Part shown: positions 43,586 through 54,412 of the stretch, piece by piece
How the letters are laid out: the number at the start of each line of letters is the position of its first letter
Numbering within the stretch: position 1 is the first letter of the stretch
Source of the DNA: Stigmatella ashevillena
GTDB taxonomy: Bacteria > Myxococcota > Myxococcia > Myxococcales > Myxococcaceae
Direction: 5' to 3'
DNA length: 64,000 nucleotides
Assembly: GCF_028368975.1 (NCBI RefSeq)
Contig: NZ_JAQNDM010000002.1
Coordinates: 3,342,425-3,406,424, forward strand
Position numbers and translations under genes: made by a program
Notes under the pieces: generated by a model
Databases searched by the model: none
What the model saw: only the letters and a program-made list of their open reading frames with translations
Told to the model about the DNA's origin: nothing

Positions 43586-46480
43586 ATGGCGAATTTCCAG
43601 GACACGTACCTCTCCGGCGCCAACATCGACTTCATCGAAGGTCTGTACGCCCGTTACTTGCAGGATCCCTCGAGCGTGGATCCCAGCTGGCGCGACCTCT
43701 TCGAGAACAGCACCGGTGCAGGCCGCCCCATCTTCAGCAAGACGCTGCTCGAGGCCCCTACACCGCCGGCCGCGCCCCCGGGCAAGAACGGCCACGGAAA
43801 ACAGGCCGCCGCGGGCGCCGCGGTGGCCGCACCCCCGACCGCCGTGCCCAGCACCGTGACGCTCGCGCAGGACATGCGCCTGCAGTCCCGCGTGGATCAG
43901 ACGATCACCGCCTTCCGGCTCCGGGGGCACCTGCGCGCCACGCTGGATCCGCTCCGCAGGCCTCGCACGCCTCTGGAGCACGTGGCGGACATGCCCATGG
44001 TGGACGAGAAGCACTTCTCCGCCCAGGAGCTGGAGCAGAGCGTCGAGTCCGGCAACGTCTTCCCCGAAGCGCGCGTGAAGGTGTCCCAGCTGCTCCACCG
44101 GCTGCGCAGCGCCTATGCCGGCTCCATCGGCGTCGAGTTCATGCACATGCTCGACAGCGAGCGGCGCCGCTGGCTGCTCAAGCGCATGGAGCACAGCGAG
44201 AACCGCACCCCGTTCACGCAGGACGAGCAGCGCCACATCCTCACCAAGCTCTCCTACGCGGAGGGCTTCGAGCACTTCCTGCACACCAAGTACGTGGGCG
44301 TGAAGCGCTTCAGCCTGGATGGCGGCGAGAGCCTCATCCCCATGATGGACGCCATCCTCGAGGTAGGCGGCGGCATGGGGCTCCGGGAGGTCGTCATCGG
44401 CATGGCCCACCGCGGCCGCCTCAACGTGCTGACGAACATCCTGCACAAGAGCCCGGACCAGATCTTCAGCGAGTTCGAGGGCCCGGCCGACCCCAAGGCG
44501 TACATGGGGCGCGGCGACGTGAAGTACCACATGGGCTTCTCCTCGGATCACACCACGCGCGCGGGCACCAACATCCACCTGTCGCTGGCCTTCAACCCCA
44601 GCCACCTGGAGGCGGTGGACCCGGTGGTGGAGGGGCGCGTGCGCGCCAAGCAGGACCGCAGCGGGGACAAGGAGCGCACGCGGGTGATGCCGCTGCTCAT
44701 CCACGGGGACGCGGCCTTCATGGGCCAGGGCGTCATCTCCGAGACGCTCAACCTCTCGCGCCTCAAGGGCTACGAGACGGGCGGCACGCTGCACATCGTC
44801 ATCAACAACCAGGTGGGCTTCACCACCGATCCCCACGACTCGCGCTCCTCCATCTACGCCACCGCCATCGCGCAGATGCTGGACATTCCCGTGTTCCACG
44901 TGAACGGGGATGACCCGGAGGCGTGCGTGCACGTGGCGCGGCTGGTGGCCGAGTACCGGCAGACCTTCAAGAGCGACGCCGTCATCGACCTCATCTGCTA
45001 CCGCCGCTATGGCCACAACGAGGGCGATGACCCCTCCTTCACCCAGCCGGCCATGTACGAGCTCATCCGCAAGCAGCCCACGGTGCGGACGCTCTATGCC
45101 CAGTCCCTGGCCGAGGCCCAACGCATCCCCGCCGAGCAGTCCGATGACATCAAACAGCGCTGCCTGAAGGACTTCGACGACGCCCTCAACCGCATCAAGC
45201 AGGCGCGCCAGTTCAAGGAACCCAGCGCGCTGGAGGGCCTGTGGAAGCCGTACAAAGGCGGCTCCTACTCCCAAGCCACGCAGGTGGCCACCGCGGTGGA
45301 CAAGGCCCAGTTGCGCGAAGCCCTGCGCAAGCTGGCCGTGGCGCCCGAGGGCTTCAACGTCCACCCCGTCGTCGAGCGCACGGTGCTCAAGAAGCGCCAG
45401 TCCATGCTGGAGAGCGAGGAGCTGCTCTGGTCCGAGGGCGAGGCGCTCGCCTACGCCACGCTGCTGAGCCAGGGCCACTTGGTGCGCCTGTCCGGCCAGG
45501 ACAGCGAGCGCGGCACCTTCAGCCACCGCCACGCCGTGCTGCACGACGTGAAGACGGGCGCGCGCTTCGTGCCGCTCTCGCAGTTCCCCACCGGGCGCGC
45601 CTCCTTCCAGGTCCACAACAGCCCCCTGTCCGAGATGGGCGTGATGGGCTTCGAGTACGGCTACAGCCTGGACGTGCCGGACGGGCTCACCCTCTGGGAG
45701 GCCCAGTTCGGTGACTTCGCCAACGGCGCGCAGATCATCATCGACCAGTTCATCGCCGCCGGGGAGAGCAAGTGGCGCCGGCTGTCCGGGTTGACGCTGC
45801 TGCTGCCTCACGGCTACGAGGGCCAGGGCCCGGAGCACTCCAGCGCCCGCCTGGAGCGCTTCCTCGGCCTGTGCGCCGAGGACAACCTCCAGGTGTGCTA
45901 CCCCACCACGCCGGCGCAGATCTTCCACCTGCTGCGCCGCCAGGTGGTGAGCCCCTACCGCAAGCCGCTCGTCATCATGTCGCCCAAGAGCCTGCTGCGC
46001 CGCCCCGAGGCGATGAGCAAGCTGGACGAGCTGGCCACCGGCCAGTTCCAGGAAGTCATCCCCGATCGCAAGGACATCGCCCCCGAGGGCGTGACGCGGC
46101 TGCTGCTGTGCTCCGGCAAGGTCTATTACGATCTCATCAAGGCCCGGGACGAGCAGCAGGCCCGCAACGTCTCCATCGTCCGCCTGGAGCAGCTCTACCC
46201 CTTCCCCTTCGAGGCCGTGTCCCGCCTCGTGGCCAACCTCCCGAAGCTCACCGAGCTGTTCTGGGTGCAGGAGGAGCCGCGCAACGCGGGCGGCTGGTAT
46301 TTCATGTTCCCCCGCCTGCACGACGTGGCATCTTCGCATGCCAGCGGTCCGTTGAAGGTGGGTTACATCGGGCGGGCGGAAGCCGCCAGCCCTGCCACCG
46401 GCTTCACCAAGACCCACGATTACGAGCAGAACCTCATCGTCGAGGAAGCCATCCTCCGAGGAACCAAGAATGGCCGTTGA
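43586..46480 (+). CDS. sucA: 2-oxoglutarate dehydrogenase E1 component
   Basis: The 964-residue product has the E1o N-terminus ([20 protein letters not shown]), an Ala/Pro linker, the thiamine diphosphate domain ([22 protein letters not shown]) and the C-terminal transketolase-like half ([40 protein letters not shown]). It decarboxylates 2-oxoglutarate in the TCA cycle. It overlaps sucB by 11 bases. Confidence 0.96.
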   Translation: MANFQDTYLSGANIDFIEGLYARYLQDPSSVDPSWRDLFENSTGAGRPIFSKTLLEAPTPPAAPPGKNGHGKQAAAGAAVAAPPTAVPSTVTLAQDMRLQSRVDQTITAFRLRGHLRATLDPLRRPRTPLEHVADMPMVDEKHFSAQELEQSVESGNVFPEARVKVSQLLHRLRSAYAGSIGVEFMHMLDSERRRWLLKRMEHSENRTPFTQDEQRHILTKLSYAEGFEHFLHTKYVGVKRFSLDGGESLIPMMDAILEVGGGMGLREVVIGMAHRGRLNVLTNILHKSPDQIFSEFEGPADPKAYMGRGDVKYHMGFSSDHTTRAGTNIHLSLAFNPSHLEAVDPVVEGRVRAKQDRSGDKERTRVMPLLIHGDAAFMGQGVISETLNLSRLKGYETGGTLHIVINNQVGFTTDPHDSRSSIYATAIAQMLDIPVFHVNGDDPEACVHVARLVAEYRQTFKSDAVIDLICYRRYGHNEGDDPSFTQPAMYELIRKQPTVRTLYAQSLAEAQRIPAEQSDDIKQRCLKDFDDALNRIKQARQFKEPSALEGLWKPYKGGSYSQATQVATAVDKAQLREALRKLAVAPEGFNVHPVVERTVLKKRQSMLESEELLWSEGEALAYATLLSQGHLVRLSGQDSERGTFSHRHAVLHDVKTGARFVPLSQFPTGRASFQVHNSPLSEMGVMGFEYGYSLDVPDGLTLWEAQFGDFANGAQIIIDQFIAAGESKWRRLSGLTLLLPHGYEGQGPEHSSARLERFLGLCAEDNLQVCYPTTPAQIFHLLRRQVVSPYRKPLVIMSPKSLLRRPEAMSKLDELATGQFQEVIPDRKDIAPEGVTRLLLCSGKVYYDLIKARDEQQARNVSIVRLEQLYPFPFEAVSRLVANLPKLTELFWVQEEPRNAGGWYFMFPRLHDVASSHASGPLKVGYIGRAEAASPATGFTKTHDYEQNLIVEEAILRGTKNGR

Positions 46481-47678
46481 ATTGAAAGTCCCGCCCCTGG
46501 GCGAATCCATCACCGAAGCCGTCATCAGCAAGTGGAACAAGAAGCAGGGCGAGAGCGTCGCGGCCGACGAGCCGCTCGTCGTCCTGGAGACGGACAAGGT
46601 CACCATCGACGTGCCCGCTCCGGCCGCCGGGGCGCTGATCAGCCTCGCCTTCAAGGAGGGTGACAAGGTCCGCGTGGGCGAGGTGCTGGGCACCATCGAC
46701 GCCGCGGGCGCCGCCGCGTCCAAGCCTGCGGCCACCCCGGCTCCCGCGGCCGCTCCCGCCGCACCAGCGCCGGTGGCCGAGGCGACCGCCACGGAGGCCC
46801 GCACGACGCCCACCGCCCGCAAGGTGGCCGAGGCCAACAACGTGGACCTGGCCCAGCTCCAGGGCTCCGGCACCGCGGGCCGCATCACCAAGGACGACGT
46901 GCTCGGTCAGATCAACAAGAGCACGCCCGCCCCTGCCCCCTCGGCGCCCCCTGCCCCCTCGGGCCCGCGCGCCAACGCCGCCCGCGAAGAGCGCGTGCGG
47001 ATGACGCCGCTGCGCAAGCGCGTGGCCGAGCGCCTCATCCAGGCCCAGTCCACCGCCGCCATCCTCACCACCTTCAACGAGGTGGACATGGGCGAGGCGA
47101 TGGCCCTGCGCAAGAAGTACAACGACAAGTTCCAGGCCAAGCACGGCGTGAAGCTCGGCTTCATGAGCCTCTTCGTGCGCGCCACCATCGATGCCCTCAA
47201 GAGCTTCCCGCAGATCAACGCGGAGATCGACGGCGAGGAGGTCGTCTTCAAGAAGTACTACGACATTGGCATCGCGGTGTCCGGCTCGCGCGGCCTGGTG
47301 GTCCCCGTGGTGCGCGACGCGGACACCCTGTCCCTGGCGGATCTGGAGAAGCGCATCGGTGACTACGGCACGCGCGCCCGCAACGACAAGCTCACCCTCG
47401 CGGAGCTCCAGGGTGGCACCTTCAGCATCACCAACGGCGGCATCTTCGGCTCAATGATGTCCACGCCCATTCTCAATCCGCCGCAGACAGGCATCTTGGG
47501 AATGCACAACATCGTCGAGCGGGCAGTGGTCAAAGATGGACAGATCGTCATCCGCCCCATCATGTACGTGGCGCTCTCCTACGATCACCGCCTGGTAGAC
47601 GGCCGCGAGGCTGTACAATTCCTGGTACGCATCAAAGAGTGCATCGAGAACCCCGAGCGCCTGCTGCTCGAGGTCTGA
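46470..47678 (+). CDS. sucB: Dihydrolipoyl succinyltransferase (2-oxoglutarate dehydrogenase E2)
   Basis: The 402-residue product has one lipoyl domain (lipoyl Lys in [11 protein letters not shown]), an Ala/Pro linker, a peripheral E3-binding domain ([20 protein letters not shown]) and a catalytic domain ending with the active-site motif [16 protein letters not shown]. It passes succinyl groups to CoA. The E3 gene is not in this window. Confidence 0.96.
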   Translation: MAVELKVPPLGESITEAVISKWNKKQGESVAADEPLVVLETDKVTIDVPAPAAGALISLAFKEGDKVRVGEVLGTIDAAGAAASKPAATPAPAAAPAAPAPVAEATATEARTTPTARKVAEANNVDLAQLQGSGTAGRITKDDVLGQINKSTPAPAPSAPPAPSGPRANAAREERVRMTPLRKRVAERLIQAQSTAAILTTFNEVDMGEAMALRKKYNDKFQAKHGVKLGFMSLFVRATIDALKSFPQINAEIDGEEVVFKKYYDIGIAVSGSRGLVVPVVRDADTLSLADLEKRIGDYGTRARNDKLTLAELQGGTFSITNGGIFGSMMSTPILNPPQTGILGMHNIVERAVVKDGQIVIRPIMYVALSYDHRLVDGREAVQFLVRIKECIENPERLLLEV

Positions 47679-47683
47679 CGCGC

Positions 47684-47701
47684 CCCTGGCAGCCGCCAGG
47701 G
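47684..47701 (+). terminator. Hairpin after sucB
   Basis: CCCTGGC, loop AGCC, GCCAGGG: a perfect 7-bp stem 5 bases after the sucB stop. There is no T-run, so termination would be weak or Rho-dependent. Confidence 0.4.
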
Positions 47702-47810
47702 ATGGCTGGACTTGCGGTCCTCACCCCCACTAAAACTTGGGGTCTCCCGGTCGTCGGGGGGGCAGAAGAGCCCGGGTGGACTCACCGCCACCCGTTCAAG
47801 AGGACGCAAC

Positions 47811-48014
47811 ATGGCAACTGGTACCGTGAAGTGGTTCAACGACGCGAAGGGCTTCGGTTTCATCACGCAGGACGGAGGTGGCGAGGACGTGTTCTGCCAC
47901 CACACCGCCATCAACATGGACGGCTTCCGCACCCTCCAGGAGGGGCAGAAGGTCGAATTCGAGGTGGCCCGCGGCCCCAAGGGCCTTCAGGCCCAGAACG
48001 TGCGCGCTGCCTGA
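47811..48014 (+). CDS. Cold-shock domain protein
   Basis: The 67-residue product is a single cold-shock domain: [15 protein letters not shown] (RNP1), DVFCHHTAI (RNP2, with Cys in place of the usual Val/Phe) and EGQKVEFEV. It binds single-stranded RNA or DNA and melts secondary structure. The ATG at 47811 starts the domain; the in-frame extension is not coding. Confidence 0.95.
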   Translation: MATGTVKWFNDAKGFGFITQDGGGEDVFCHHTAINMDGFRTLQEGQKVEFEVARGPKGLQAQNVRAA

Positions 48015-48054
48015 GCGCACTCTGAGCCACTCCTCACGGACTGGCGCATGAGCC

Positions 48055-48097
48055 GAGGCCCGGTGTCCCTCCAGGGGAAGCCGGGCCTCTCTCTTTT
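48055..48097 (+). terminator. Intrinsic terminator after the cold-shock gene
   Basis: GAGGCCCGG and CCGGGCCTC form a 9-bp stem, followed by TCTCTTTT. It lies between convergent genes and its T-rich end faces the cold-shock gene. Confidence 0.75.
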
Positions 48098-50310
48098 CAC
48101 GGCGCCAGGTGCTTCTGGAAGTAGCCCAGCACCCACTCGTTCTGGCGCTGGGTGACGAGCGGATCCGGCACCATGTGCGTCAATCCGCTGAGCGGCAGCA
48201 GGTCATGCGGCTTGCCCGCACGGAACAGCGCATCCGAGAGCTTGAGGGTGTGGAAGAAGTAGACGTTGTCATCCGCGGTGCCGTGCACGAGCAGCAGCGG
48301 ACGCATGGGCTTGCTCAGGTCCTTCGCGTAGGTGAGCAGCGAGCTCTTCTCGTAGGCCTCGGGGTGCTCCTGAGGCAACCCCAGGTAGCGCTCGGTGTAG
48401 TGGGTGTCGTAGTCCAGCCAGTCCACCACGGGGGCCCCGGACACGGCGGCCTTGAAGACATCCGGCCGCTTGAGCACGGCCAGCGCGGCCATGTAACCGC
48501 CGAAGCTCCAGCCCTCAATGCCCACGCGGGCCAGGTCCAGCTCGGGCACCTTCTCCGCCAGGGCACGCAGGGCGGCCACCTGATCATCCAGCGTGACGGT
48601 GGCGAAATCATGCTTCACCTGGCGCTCCCAGGCGGCGGTGCGCAGCGGGGTGCCGCGTCCGTCGAATTTGACGACGAGGAAGCCCTTGTCCGCCAACCAC
48701 TGGTTGAGCAGGTTCTCCGCCATGCTGTGGCGCACCACGGTGGTGGTGGGGCCCGCGTACACCTTGACGACCACGGGCAGCTTCACCCCGGGCTTCGCGT
48801 CCTTGGGGCGAATGACGGAGGCGTGGAAACGCTCCGGGCCCACCTGGAAGAACTCGACGCGCGGGGTGAAGGAGGGCTCCACGGCCACGGAGGGAAGCTC
48901 CCCCACGCGTGAACCGTCCGTGCGCAGCACGTGGTAGCGCGGCATGGAGGTGTCCGACTGGGAGAGGGCCACGAACAGCCCGCCCTGCTTGGAGACGGTG
49001 ATGGCCACCTCGTTGGCCGGCCCGGCCACGCCCATGGAGAGCTTCTCGGGCGCGCCGCCGTCCTTCACCCGCCAGACATAGGACTCGGTGGGGTTCGCAT
49101 CGCCGTTGAAATAGAGCGCGCGGTCCTTCTCCACGAAACGCACCAGGGCACGGAACCCCGCCTCCGGCTTCACCCAGGAGCGCGCGAGGCTGCCATCCGC
49201 GTTGCGCAGTTCCACCTCCTGCCCGCCGTTGCGCTCGGTGAACCAGAGAAAGCCACTGCCATCCTCGAGCCACCGGGGGAAGTCCTGGTCCAGGTTGAGC
49301 CAGGCGGAGTCCTTCTCGGTCAGCAGCACCTGCGTCTTCCCGGTGCGAGCATCCACGGAGAGCAACTGCTGCTCCGTCTGCGTCCGGTTCTGCACCAGCA
49401 CCGTCAGCGGCCCGCCCTTCTGCCACGCCACGGTGGCCAGGTACGGATACGCCTTCGCGTCCCAGGCCACCCACACTGTCTTGCCTCCGGTGACGGGGGC
49501 GATGCCCAGCCGCACCACGGCGTTGTTCTTGCCCGGCCGCGGGTAGGCGAAGACGTTCCCTCCGCGCTCGGGGTGCATCACATCCACGATGGTGAGCTTC
49601 TCCACCGAAGAGGTGTCGGACTCGGCATAGGCGATGAACTTCGCATCCGGGCTCCACCAGTAGCCGGAGAAGCGGCTCATCTCCTCCTGGGCGACGAACT
49701 CCGCGAGCCCATGCGTCTTCTCCGGCGAGCCGCCCTGGGTGACGCGCTGCTCCTTGTTCGTGGCCAGCGCGACGCGGAACACGTCGTTGTCCCGCACATA
49801 GGCCACCTGCTTGCCGTCCGGAGAGAAGCGCGGATCGATGATGCCCACGCCCGTCTTCAGCTCCACCACCTTGCCGGTGGTGCGCTCGACGACGTAGAGC
49901 TTGCCGGAGAGCCCCACCAGGATGCGCTCCCCATCCTCGGACAAGTCATAGCTGGTGAAGCCTCGGGCACTCACGCGCATGCGCTCGCGCCGGGCGGCCT
50001 CTTCCACGGAGAGCGTCTCCTCGACGCCTTTGAGCAGCACCTCGGGGGTGAGCAGCTCCTTCGTGGCCCCCGTCGCCACGTCGAAGGCGAACAGCGTCTG
50101 CGTGGAGGACGTGGGCTGAGCGCGCAGGAACAGCACCGTCTTCTCATCGGGCGTGATGCGCGGCTTGACGGGACGGCCACTCATGAAACGGCGCGTCTCG
50201 GAGTACTGCTGCAGGAAGGAATCGATCTTCCGGTCGGACATAGGCTTCGAGGGGCTCTGGGCGAAAACGGGAAGGCTCGCGAGCAGGAGCGCGGCGGCGA
50301 GGTGGCGCAT
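48097..50310 (-). CDS. Secreted S9 family (DPP4-like) prolyl peptidase
   Basis: The 737-residue product has a signal peptide (MRHLAAALLLASLPVFAQS), a beta-propeller N-terminal domain (DPP IV type, about 30-480) and a C-terminal alpha/beta-hydrolase domain with the nucleophile GWSFGGY, Asp in HGTADDNVYF and His in GLTHMVPDP. It should release X-Pro dipeptides from peptides outside the cytoplasm. The ATG at 50310 begins the signal peptide. Confidence 0.9.
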   Translation of the reverse strand: MRHLAAALLLASLPVFAQSPSKPMSDRKIDSFLQQYSETRRFMSGRPVKPRITPDEKTVLFLRAQPTSSTQTLFAFDVATGATKELLTPEVLLKGVEETLSVEEAARRERMRVSARGFTSYDLSEDGERILVGLSGKLYVVERTTGKVVELKTGVGIIDPRFSPDGKQVAYVRDNDVFRVALATNKEQRVTQGGSPEKTHGLAEFVAQEEMSRFSGYWWSPDAKFIAYAESDTSSVEKLTIVDVMHPERGGNVFAYPRPGKNNAVVRLGIAPVTGGKTVWVAWDAKAYPYLATVAWQKGGPLTVLVQNRTQTEQQLLSVDARTGKTQVLLTEKDSAWLNLDQDFPRWLEDGSGFLWFTERNGGQEVELRNADGSLARSWVKPEAGFRALVRFVEKDRALYFNGDANPTESYVWRVKDGGAPEKLSMGVAGPANEVAITVSKQGGLFVALSQSDTSMPRYHVLRTDGSRVGELPSVAVEPSFTPRVEFFQVGPERFHASVIRPKDAKPGVKLPVVVKVYAGPTTTVVRHSMAENLLNQWLADKGFLVVKFDGRGTPLRTAAWERQVKHDFATVTLDDQVAALRALAEKVPELDLARVGIEGWSFGGYMAALAVLKRPDVFKAAVSGAPVVDWLDYDTHYTERYLGLPQEHPEAYEKSSLLTYAKDLSKPMRPLLLVHGTADDNVYFFHTLKLSDALFRAGKPHDLLPLSGLTHMVPDPLVTQRQNEWVLGYFQKHLAP

Positions 50311-50433
50311 GCGAGGCGGGAGCCCAGGAGGGGCCCCCTCTCCTTTCACGGGAAGGGGCCCGGAGCCTACCTCCCGGCGCCGCTCATCCCGAGGGAAAGA
50401 GCGGGCCTGGGAGGTGATTCCCCAACACTTCGC

Positions 50434-51771
50434 CTACGGCGTGTCCGTGAGCACGAGGGAGAAGGGGTACCGCTCCGCATCCCTCAGGTCCGGATCATAG
50501 TCCCCTGTCGGAAGGACGGTCACGATGAGCGTCCGGCGCTGATCCGCCGGGAACTTCAAGGGCTTCGCGCCGACCGACAAATCCAGGATTTCTCCATCGG
50601 AGTCTGGCGTCAGCCCAGGCACCGCCTGGACGACGAAGCGCCGCCGCGCATCGCTTGGGGCTTGAAGGGTCACGTACAACTCGGGCGTGGCCGCTCCCGC
50701 CGTCAGCTCGATGTAGCTCGTGCCGAGCATCATCGGCGCATTCTCCTGGATGGAGATCGTCCCGGCCTTCGCCTCCTGCTGGGCCGCGAGCGCGAGCTTG
50801 GCCTGCTTGAGGTTGTCGAGGCCGTCCTTGAAGTGACGGAAGTGACGCTCATCCACGTGGTCTCCGGTGTACCAGCGCCAGCGCGAGAACTCCGGGACCG
50901 TGTCGAGGTAGCTGGACTGGAACTCCGACAGGATTCCATCGAGCGCATCGGCGAAATCCGGCTCATTGAGGGTCTGATCTTCGCCCGCGCCGGGTGGGTT
51001 GCGCGAGGCCAACCAGATGCGGGACAGGAACCGGGCATCTCCCCCGAAGAAGCGATCCTTCAGGTAGAGCAGGTACATGGAGGAGCCGTACATGTACCAG
51101 GTCTCGTAATCGTCGTAGTAGTCGAGCGCCCAGTCCGGGTGCGCCTGAAAATCGTCGAAGTAGGTCTTGATGTAGCGGTTGGCGTACACCTGATCCGTGA
51201 AGACGGCGGACATCTCGAAGGTGATGGGGGATTCGTACCAGTCATCCGCGGCTTGAGAGGCGTGCGCCATCTCGTGGACGACGGTCTCCTCCAGCTCGGG
51301 CCCCCCATAGGGCCCCCAGGGGTCCACCACCATGAACCCGCGGCGGTCATCCCAGGCGGTGGTGTCATCGCCCGAGAGGACGTTGACAAGGCAGCTGCGG
51401 TGCCCCTTCCACACGAACACGTCGAACGCCTCATCGGGGCCGCACTCGCCTCCATCCGTGAGCGGCTTGCGCATGCCGAGCTGGTTGACGTGGTAGTCCC
51501 AGCCCTTCTCGACGAAGGCGAGCACCTGGCGGGCCGTCTCCAGCTCGGATTCCTTGTAGTAATGGACGAGCACCGGCAGCGTGGAGGAGCGGAGGGAGTA
51601 CGGGAACAGTTCGTTGAAGTCAGACCGCCCGCAGATGGTCTCCCCTTCGGCCAGCGGGTGCTGATAGTTCTCGTCCGGAGGCGGCTTGACGTCCTCGTCC
51701 CCGCAGCTGAGGAGGCCCAAGCCCAGTGACAAACACAGCAAAGACTTCGTGAAACTGCGGACAGCAAACAT
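50434..51771 (-). CDS. Lipoprotein zinc metallopeptidase-like protein
   Basis: The 445-residue product has a lipoprotein signal peptide (lipobox LLSC) and the zincin motif HEMAHASQ (HExxH) near residue 175 followed by an acidic stretch (DDWYES) and a likely third ligand downstream (FEMSAVFTD, Glu). It is probably a surface-anchored gluzincin-type peptidase of unrecognised family. A C-terminal beta-rich domain of about 110 residues may bind substrate. AGGAGAG lies before the ATG at 51771. Confidence 0.75.
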   Translation of the reverse strand: MFAVRSFTKSLLCLSLGLGLLSCGDEDVKPPPDENYQHPLAEGETICGRSDFNELFPYSLRSSTLPVLVHYYKESELETARQVLAFVEKGWDYHVNQLGMRKPLTDGGECGPDEAFDVFVWKGHRSCLVNVLSGDDTTAWDDRRGFMVVDPWGPYGGPELEETVVHEMAHASQAADDWYESPITFEMSAVFTDQVYANRYIKTYFDDFQAHPDWALDYYDDYETWYMYGSSMYLLYLKDRFFGGDARFLSRIWLASRNPPGAGEDQTLNEPDFADALDGILSEFQSSYLDTVPEFSRWRWYTGDHVDERHFRHFKDGLDNLKQAKLALAAQQEAKAGTISIQENAPMMLGTSYIELTAGAATPELYVTLQAPSDARRRFVVQAVPGLTPDSDGEILDLSVGAKPLKFPADQRRTLIVTVLPTGDYDPDLRDAERYPFSLVLTDTP

Positions 51772-51851
51772 GTTTTTCTCTCCTGAAGGCCGCATCTTTC
51801 CCCAACGGGGAATGACCGTCGATAGACCCTCGGGTGAGGAGGGGGGGCTTC

Positions 51852-52622
51852 GTGGATCCTGAAGCGTCGTTGCATCTCCGGCTCGCGGGTGTCATCCGCC
51901 TGTCCCTGACAGGGGGCCGAGGCCCCACGGATGCCTGGGTGTTTGATCCGCACCGGCTCGCCCTGCCCTGCTGGGCCTGCACGCTGGGGGCGACGGCGCC
52001 TCCCGCGTTGCTGGTCACGCTGGACCGGCACCTGGACGTGGTGCCTCCGCGGCACCCGGAAGCGGTCCCCGACCGGACGGCGGGCCTCCGGGCGCTGGAT
52101 GAGCACGCACGCTGGTCATTGGATGTGCGCAACTACGACCACATCCTCGCCGCCATGGAGGCAGGGCTGGTGGGGGACGCGCTCCTGATTGCCCGGGCCC
52201 GCCCCCGGGGAGCCTTCGCGGGGGGCGTATATAAGGATACCCGCGGCCGGGAGCACCGGCTGGTGGTGGTGCCCACGGTGGACCGGGCGGCGGAGGCATT
52301 CCAGTCCCCCGCGCCGGGCGACGCGGTCCGCGACGTGCTGGAGCATACGGAGCGGGTGCTGCTGGACGTGGACCTCGACTGCTTCACCTCGCCCAGCGAC
52401 GCGGACCCGACGACGGTGTTGCCCTGGCCCCGGGACGTCATCCGCGAGTTCCTGCTGCCCGAGGGCTCTGGTCCCTTCTGGGACGCCGTTCTGGAAAAGA
52501 CCGTGGCGCTCACGCTGGCCCGGGAGCCCCACCACTGCGGTGGGCTGCTCGCCTCGGGGGAGCTGTTCCGGGACGTCGCCGAGGTGCTGTTCCGCGAGCT
52601 GCTCCACGCCACGCCCCCCTGA
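51852..52622 (+). CDS. UPF0489 (C5orf22-like) family protein
   Basis: The 256-residue product has LLVTLDRHLDVVPP near 55 and VLLDVDLDCFTSP near 175, the Asp/His-rich landmarks of the UPF0489 family, which has an arginase-like fold with possible metal sites. No activity is established. GAGGAGG lies before the GTG at 51852. It is convergent with the Ser/Thr kinase gene. Confidence 0.8.
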   Translation: MDPEASLHLRLAGVIRLSLTGGRGPTDAWVFDPHRLALPCWACTLGATAPPALLVTLDRHLDVVPPRHPEAVPDRTAGLRALDEHARWSLDVRNYDHILAAMEAGLVGDALLIARARPRGAFAGGVYKDTRGREHRLVVVPTVDRAAEAFQSPAPGDAVRDVLEHTERVLLDVDLDCFTSPSDADPTTVLPWPRDVIREFLLPEGSGPFWDAVLEKTVALTLAREPHHCGGLLASGELFRDVAEVLFRELLHATPP

Positions 52623-52640
52623 GGGCTCGCGGCCTGGAGA

Positions 52641-53984
52641 CTACGGCCAGCCGGAAGTCTCGGGGCGCGGGGGCAAAAACGAGGGCCAATAGCAGCTGCC
52701 CTTCCACACGAAGGTCTCTTCACCGCAGGGTGGGCGCTTGTCCTGCAAGGCGAGCCAGCACCCACCGTTGACCTCGACCTCGTGGCTCTTGCATGGGGGC
52801 TTCCGCTGTCCGAGAAAGGGACCCTTCGGCATCTCCCGGGAAATGCCTCCTCGCTGGGGTTCGGGCCCCTCGCTCTTCTTCGCTGACGAGCGTACGGCCT
52901 GCGCGAGCCCGGCGGTTCCACCGTCCTCCGCATCCCACGGGAGCTGGAACCAGGGCAGTTCCACTTCCACTTGCAGCACGCCCAGCGACACCGCTGCGCC
53001 CCAACCCAACCACGCCACCCCGGTCCGCCATCGCCCAAGCCAAGCCATCCTCTTGGGGACGGCTCGCTTCTTTCGGGCGGCGATGGGACGGGAGGCCCGG
53101 CGCCCCGCCGTTTCCGCCGCATGCTCCAGTGCTTGGGCAATCTCCGCCGCGCTCCCTCGTTCTGAGGGAATGTCGGAGAGCATCCGGCGAATCAGCGCGG
53201 CCAGTTCCGGACTCACCCGCGCCACCTGCTCAGGACGCGCCTGCGAGGGCCTCTGTCCCGGCGCAGCCTCCAGCGCCTCGGGGCTCAGAGGGGGAGGATA
53301 CCTGCCAGTGACGAGGCGATACGCGGTCATGCCCAGCGCGTACACATCATCGGCCGGGCCTGCTTCATAGTGAGCGTCGGACTGGAACCGGAACCGCCAC
53401 TGGAAACGCAGCGCCTCGGGGCTCCAGTACTGGAAAGTGCCTGGGGGGCCAGACTGCCACGTCAGCCGCTTCGCGCCGGGGTAGCACCCCGAGCCGAAAT
53501 CCATCAAGAGCGCTCGCGCACCCTCGGAGTTCACGAGCACGTTGTTGCCTTTGACGTCCCGGTGCACCCCACCCACCGCATGCGTGGCTGCCAGGGCTCG
53601 GGCGACCTGGGCCAGCAGCCGAAACGCTTGGAGTGAGGAGAACGGGGAACGCGCAGCCCAGTCATACAACGTCACGCCCGGTACCCACTCCATCACCACA
53701 TACGGAAAGGAGGCTCCGCCGGGCGACACCCAAACACCCTGGCCGTACAGCCGAGGCACGTGGGGATGGTTTACGCGCGAGAGCAATTCGCTCTCCCGCT
53801 CAAAGCGAGGATCATCTGGCCGCAGAGCCAGCTTCAGGGCGAAGGAGCCCGCCGCCGAGTCGTCCACCGGTTCGACACGGTAGACCATGCCGTAGCTGCC
53901 GTGACCGCCTCGGCCCACCACCCGCCAAGCCCCCACCTGAGTCCCGAGCAGCAGGGAAACGGGCTCTACTGGGAAAGTCTCCAT
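52641..53984 (-). CDS. Eukaryote-like Ser/Thr protein kinase with C-terminal Cys-rich tail
   Basis: The 447-residue product has the kinase fold: Gly-rich loop GRGGHGSYGMVY, catalytic Lys in ALKLA (near 51), HRDVKGNN (near 141) and DFGSG (near 162). The Ser/Gly after DFG is unusual but the Asp is kept. A weak hydrophobic segment (about 315-335) is followed by a tail with paired Cys (GGCWLAL, PPCGEE, GSCYWP) common in myxobacterial kinases. It closes the minus-strand accessory run and is 47 bases after the DUSAM gene, so the two may be coexpressed. Confidence 0.9.
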   Translation of the reverse strand: METFPVEPVSLLLGTQVGAWRVVGRGGHGSYGMVYRVEPVDDSAAGSFALKLALRPDDPRFERESELLSRVNHPHVPRLYGQGVWVSPGGASFPYVVMEWVPGVTLYDWAARSPFSSLQAFRLLAQVARALAATHAVGGVHRDVKGNNVLVNSEGARALLMDFGSGCYPGAKRLTWQSGPPGTFQYWSPEALRFQWRFRFQSDAHYEAGPADDVYALGMTAYRLVTGRYPPPLSPEALEAAPGQRPSQARPEQVARVSPELAALIRRMLSDIPSERGSAAEIAQALEHAAETAGRRASRPIAARKKRAVPKRMAWLGRWRTGVAWLGWGAAVSLGVLQVEVELPWFQLPWDAEDGGTAGLAQAVRSSAKKSEGPEPQRGGISREMPKGPFLGQRKPPCKSHEVEVNGGCWLALQDKRPPCGEETFVWKGSCYWPSFLPPRPETSGWP

Positions 53985-54031
53985 GGCTCCTCCACCCTAG
54001 ACAGGGATGCCCTCGTCCCGCCCGGATCGGG

Positions 54032-54412
54032 TCATGAAAGTTCGTCCATTTCCGCCAGCTGACCTTCGGCAATTTCCCGGTAGTGCGGGACCACCTCCAC
54101 AGCGAGTACCTCTCTCATCTGCTGCCGCGCCCCTTCGATGTCTCCCTTCTTTCGAAGGCGGCTCATTCGATCCAGGGCATCCACAATCCGATTCGAGCCA
54201 TCGCGGATCCGCTCCCGCATCCTGTGAAGGAGACTCATCGCACTCTCCACGTTGGTAAGGGCCGTTTCTACCTCGGCCTCGCTGATGGCCACGGTGGGAG
54301 CGGTGCGCTGCAGGAGGCCGCACACGTCTTCGGTGAGTTCAAAGGACATTCCCTGCTGAACCCGGGTGTCGAGCACTCGTATCTCGTGCCAATCGCCCTC
54401 CTGATGTTCCAT
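54032..54412 (-). CDS. DUSAM-domain protein (single repeat)
   Basis: The 126-residue product consists of one DUSAM domain (domain of unknown function in Stigmatella aurantiaca and Myxococcus): FELTEDVCGLLQRTAPTVAI, RMRERIRDGSNRIVDALDRM, then GDIEGARQQMREVLAVEVVP. The ATG at 54412 begins the conserved DWHEIRVL region; the in-frame extension to 54634 belongs to a decayed gene. Function unknown. Confidence 0.85.
   Translation of the reverse strand: MEHQEGDWHEIRVLDTRVQQGMSFELTEDVCGLLQRTAPTVAISEAEVETALTNVESAMSLLHRMRERIRDGSNRIVDALDRMSRLRKKGDIEGARQQMREVLAVEVVPHYREIAEGQLAEMDELS

Noticed and set aside
43538-46891. 1117-codon open frame on the minus strand opposite sucA
   Set aside because: It is exactly antisense to sucA, which has full family signatures. 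The long frame comes from the high third-position GC of the real gene; its protein is a Leu/His/Val-rich mix with no domain.
48931-51729. 932-codon plus-strand frame over the peptidase and zincin genes
   Set aside because: Antisense to two genes with signal peptides and catalytic motifs; no domain of its own.
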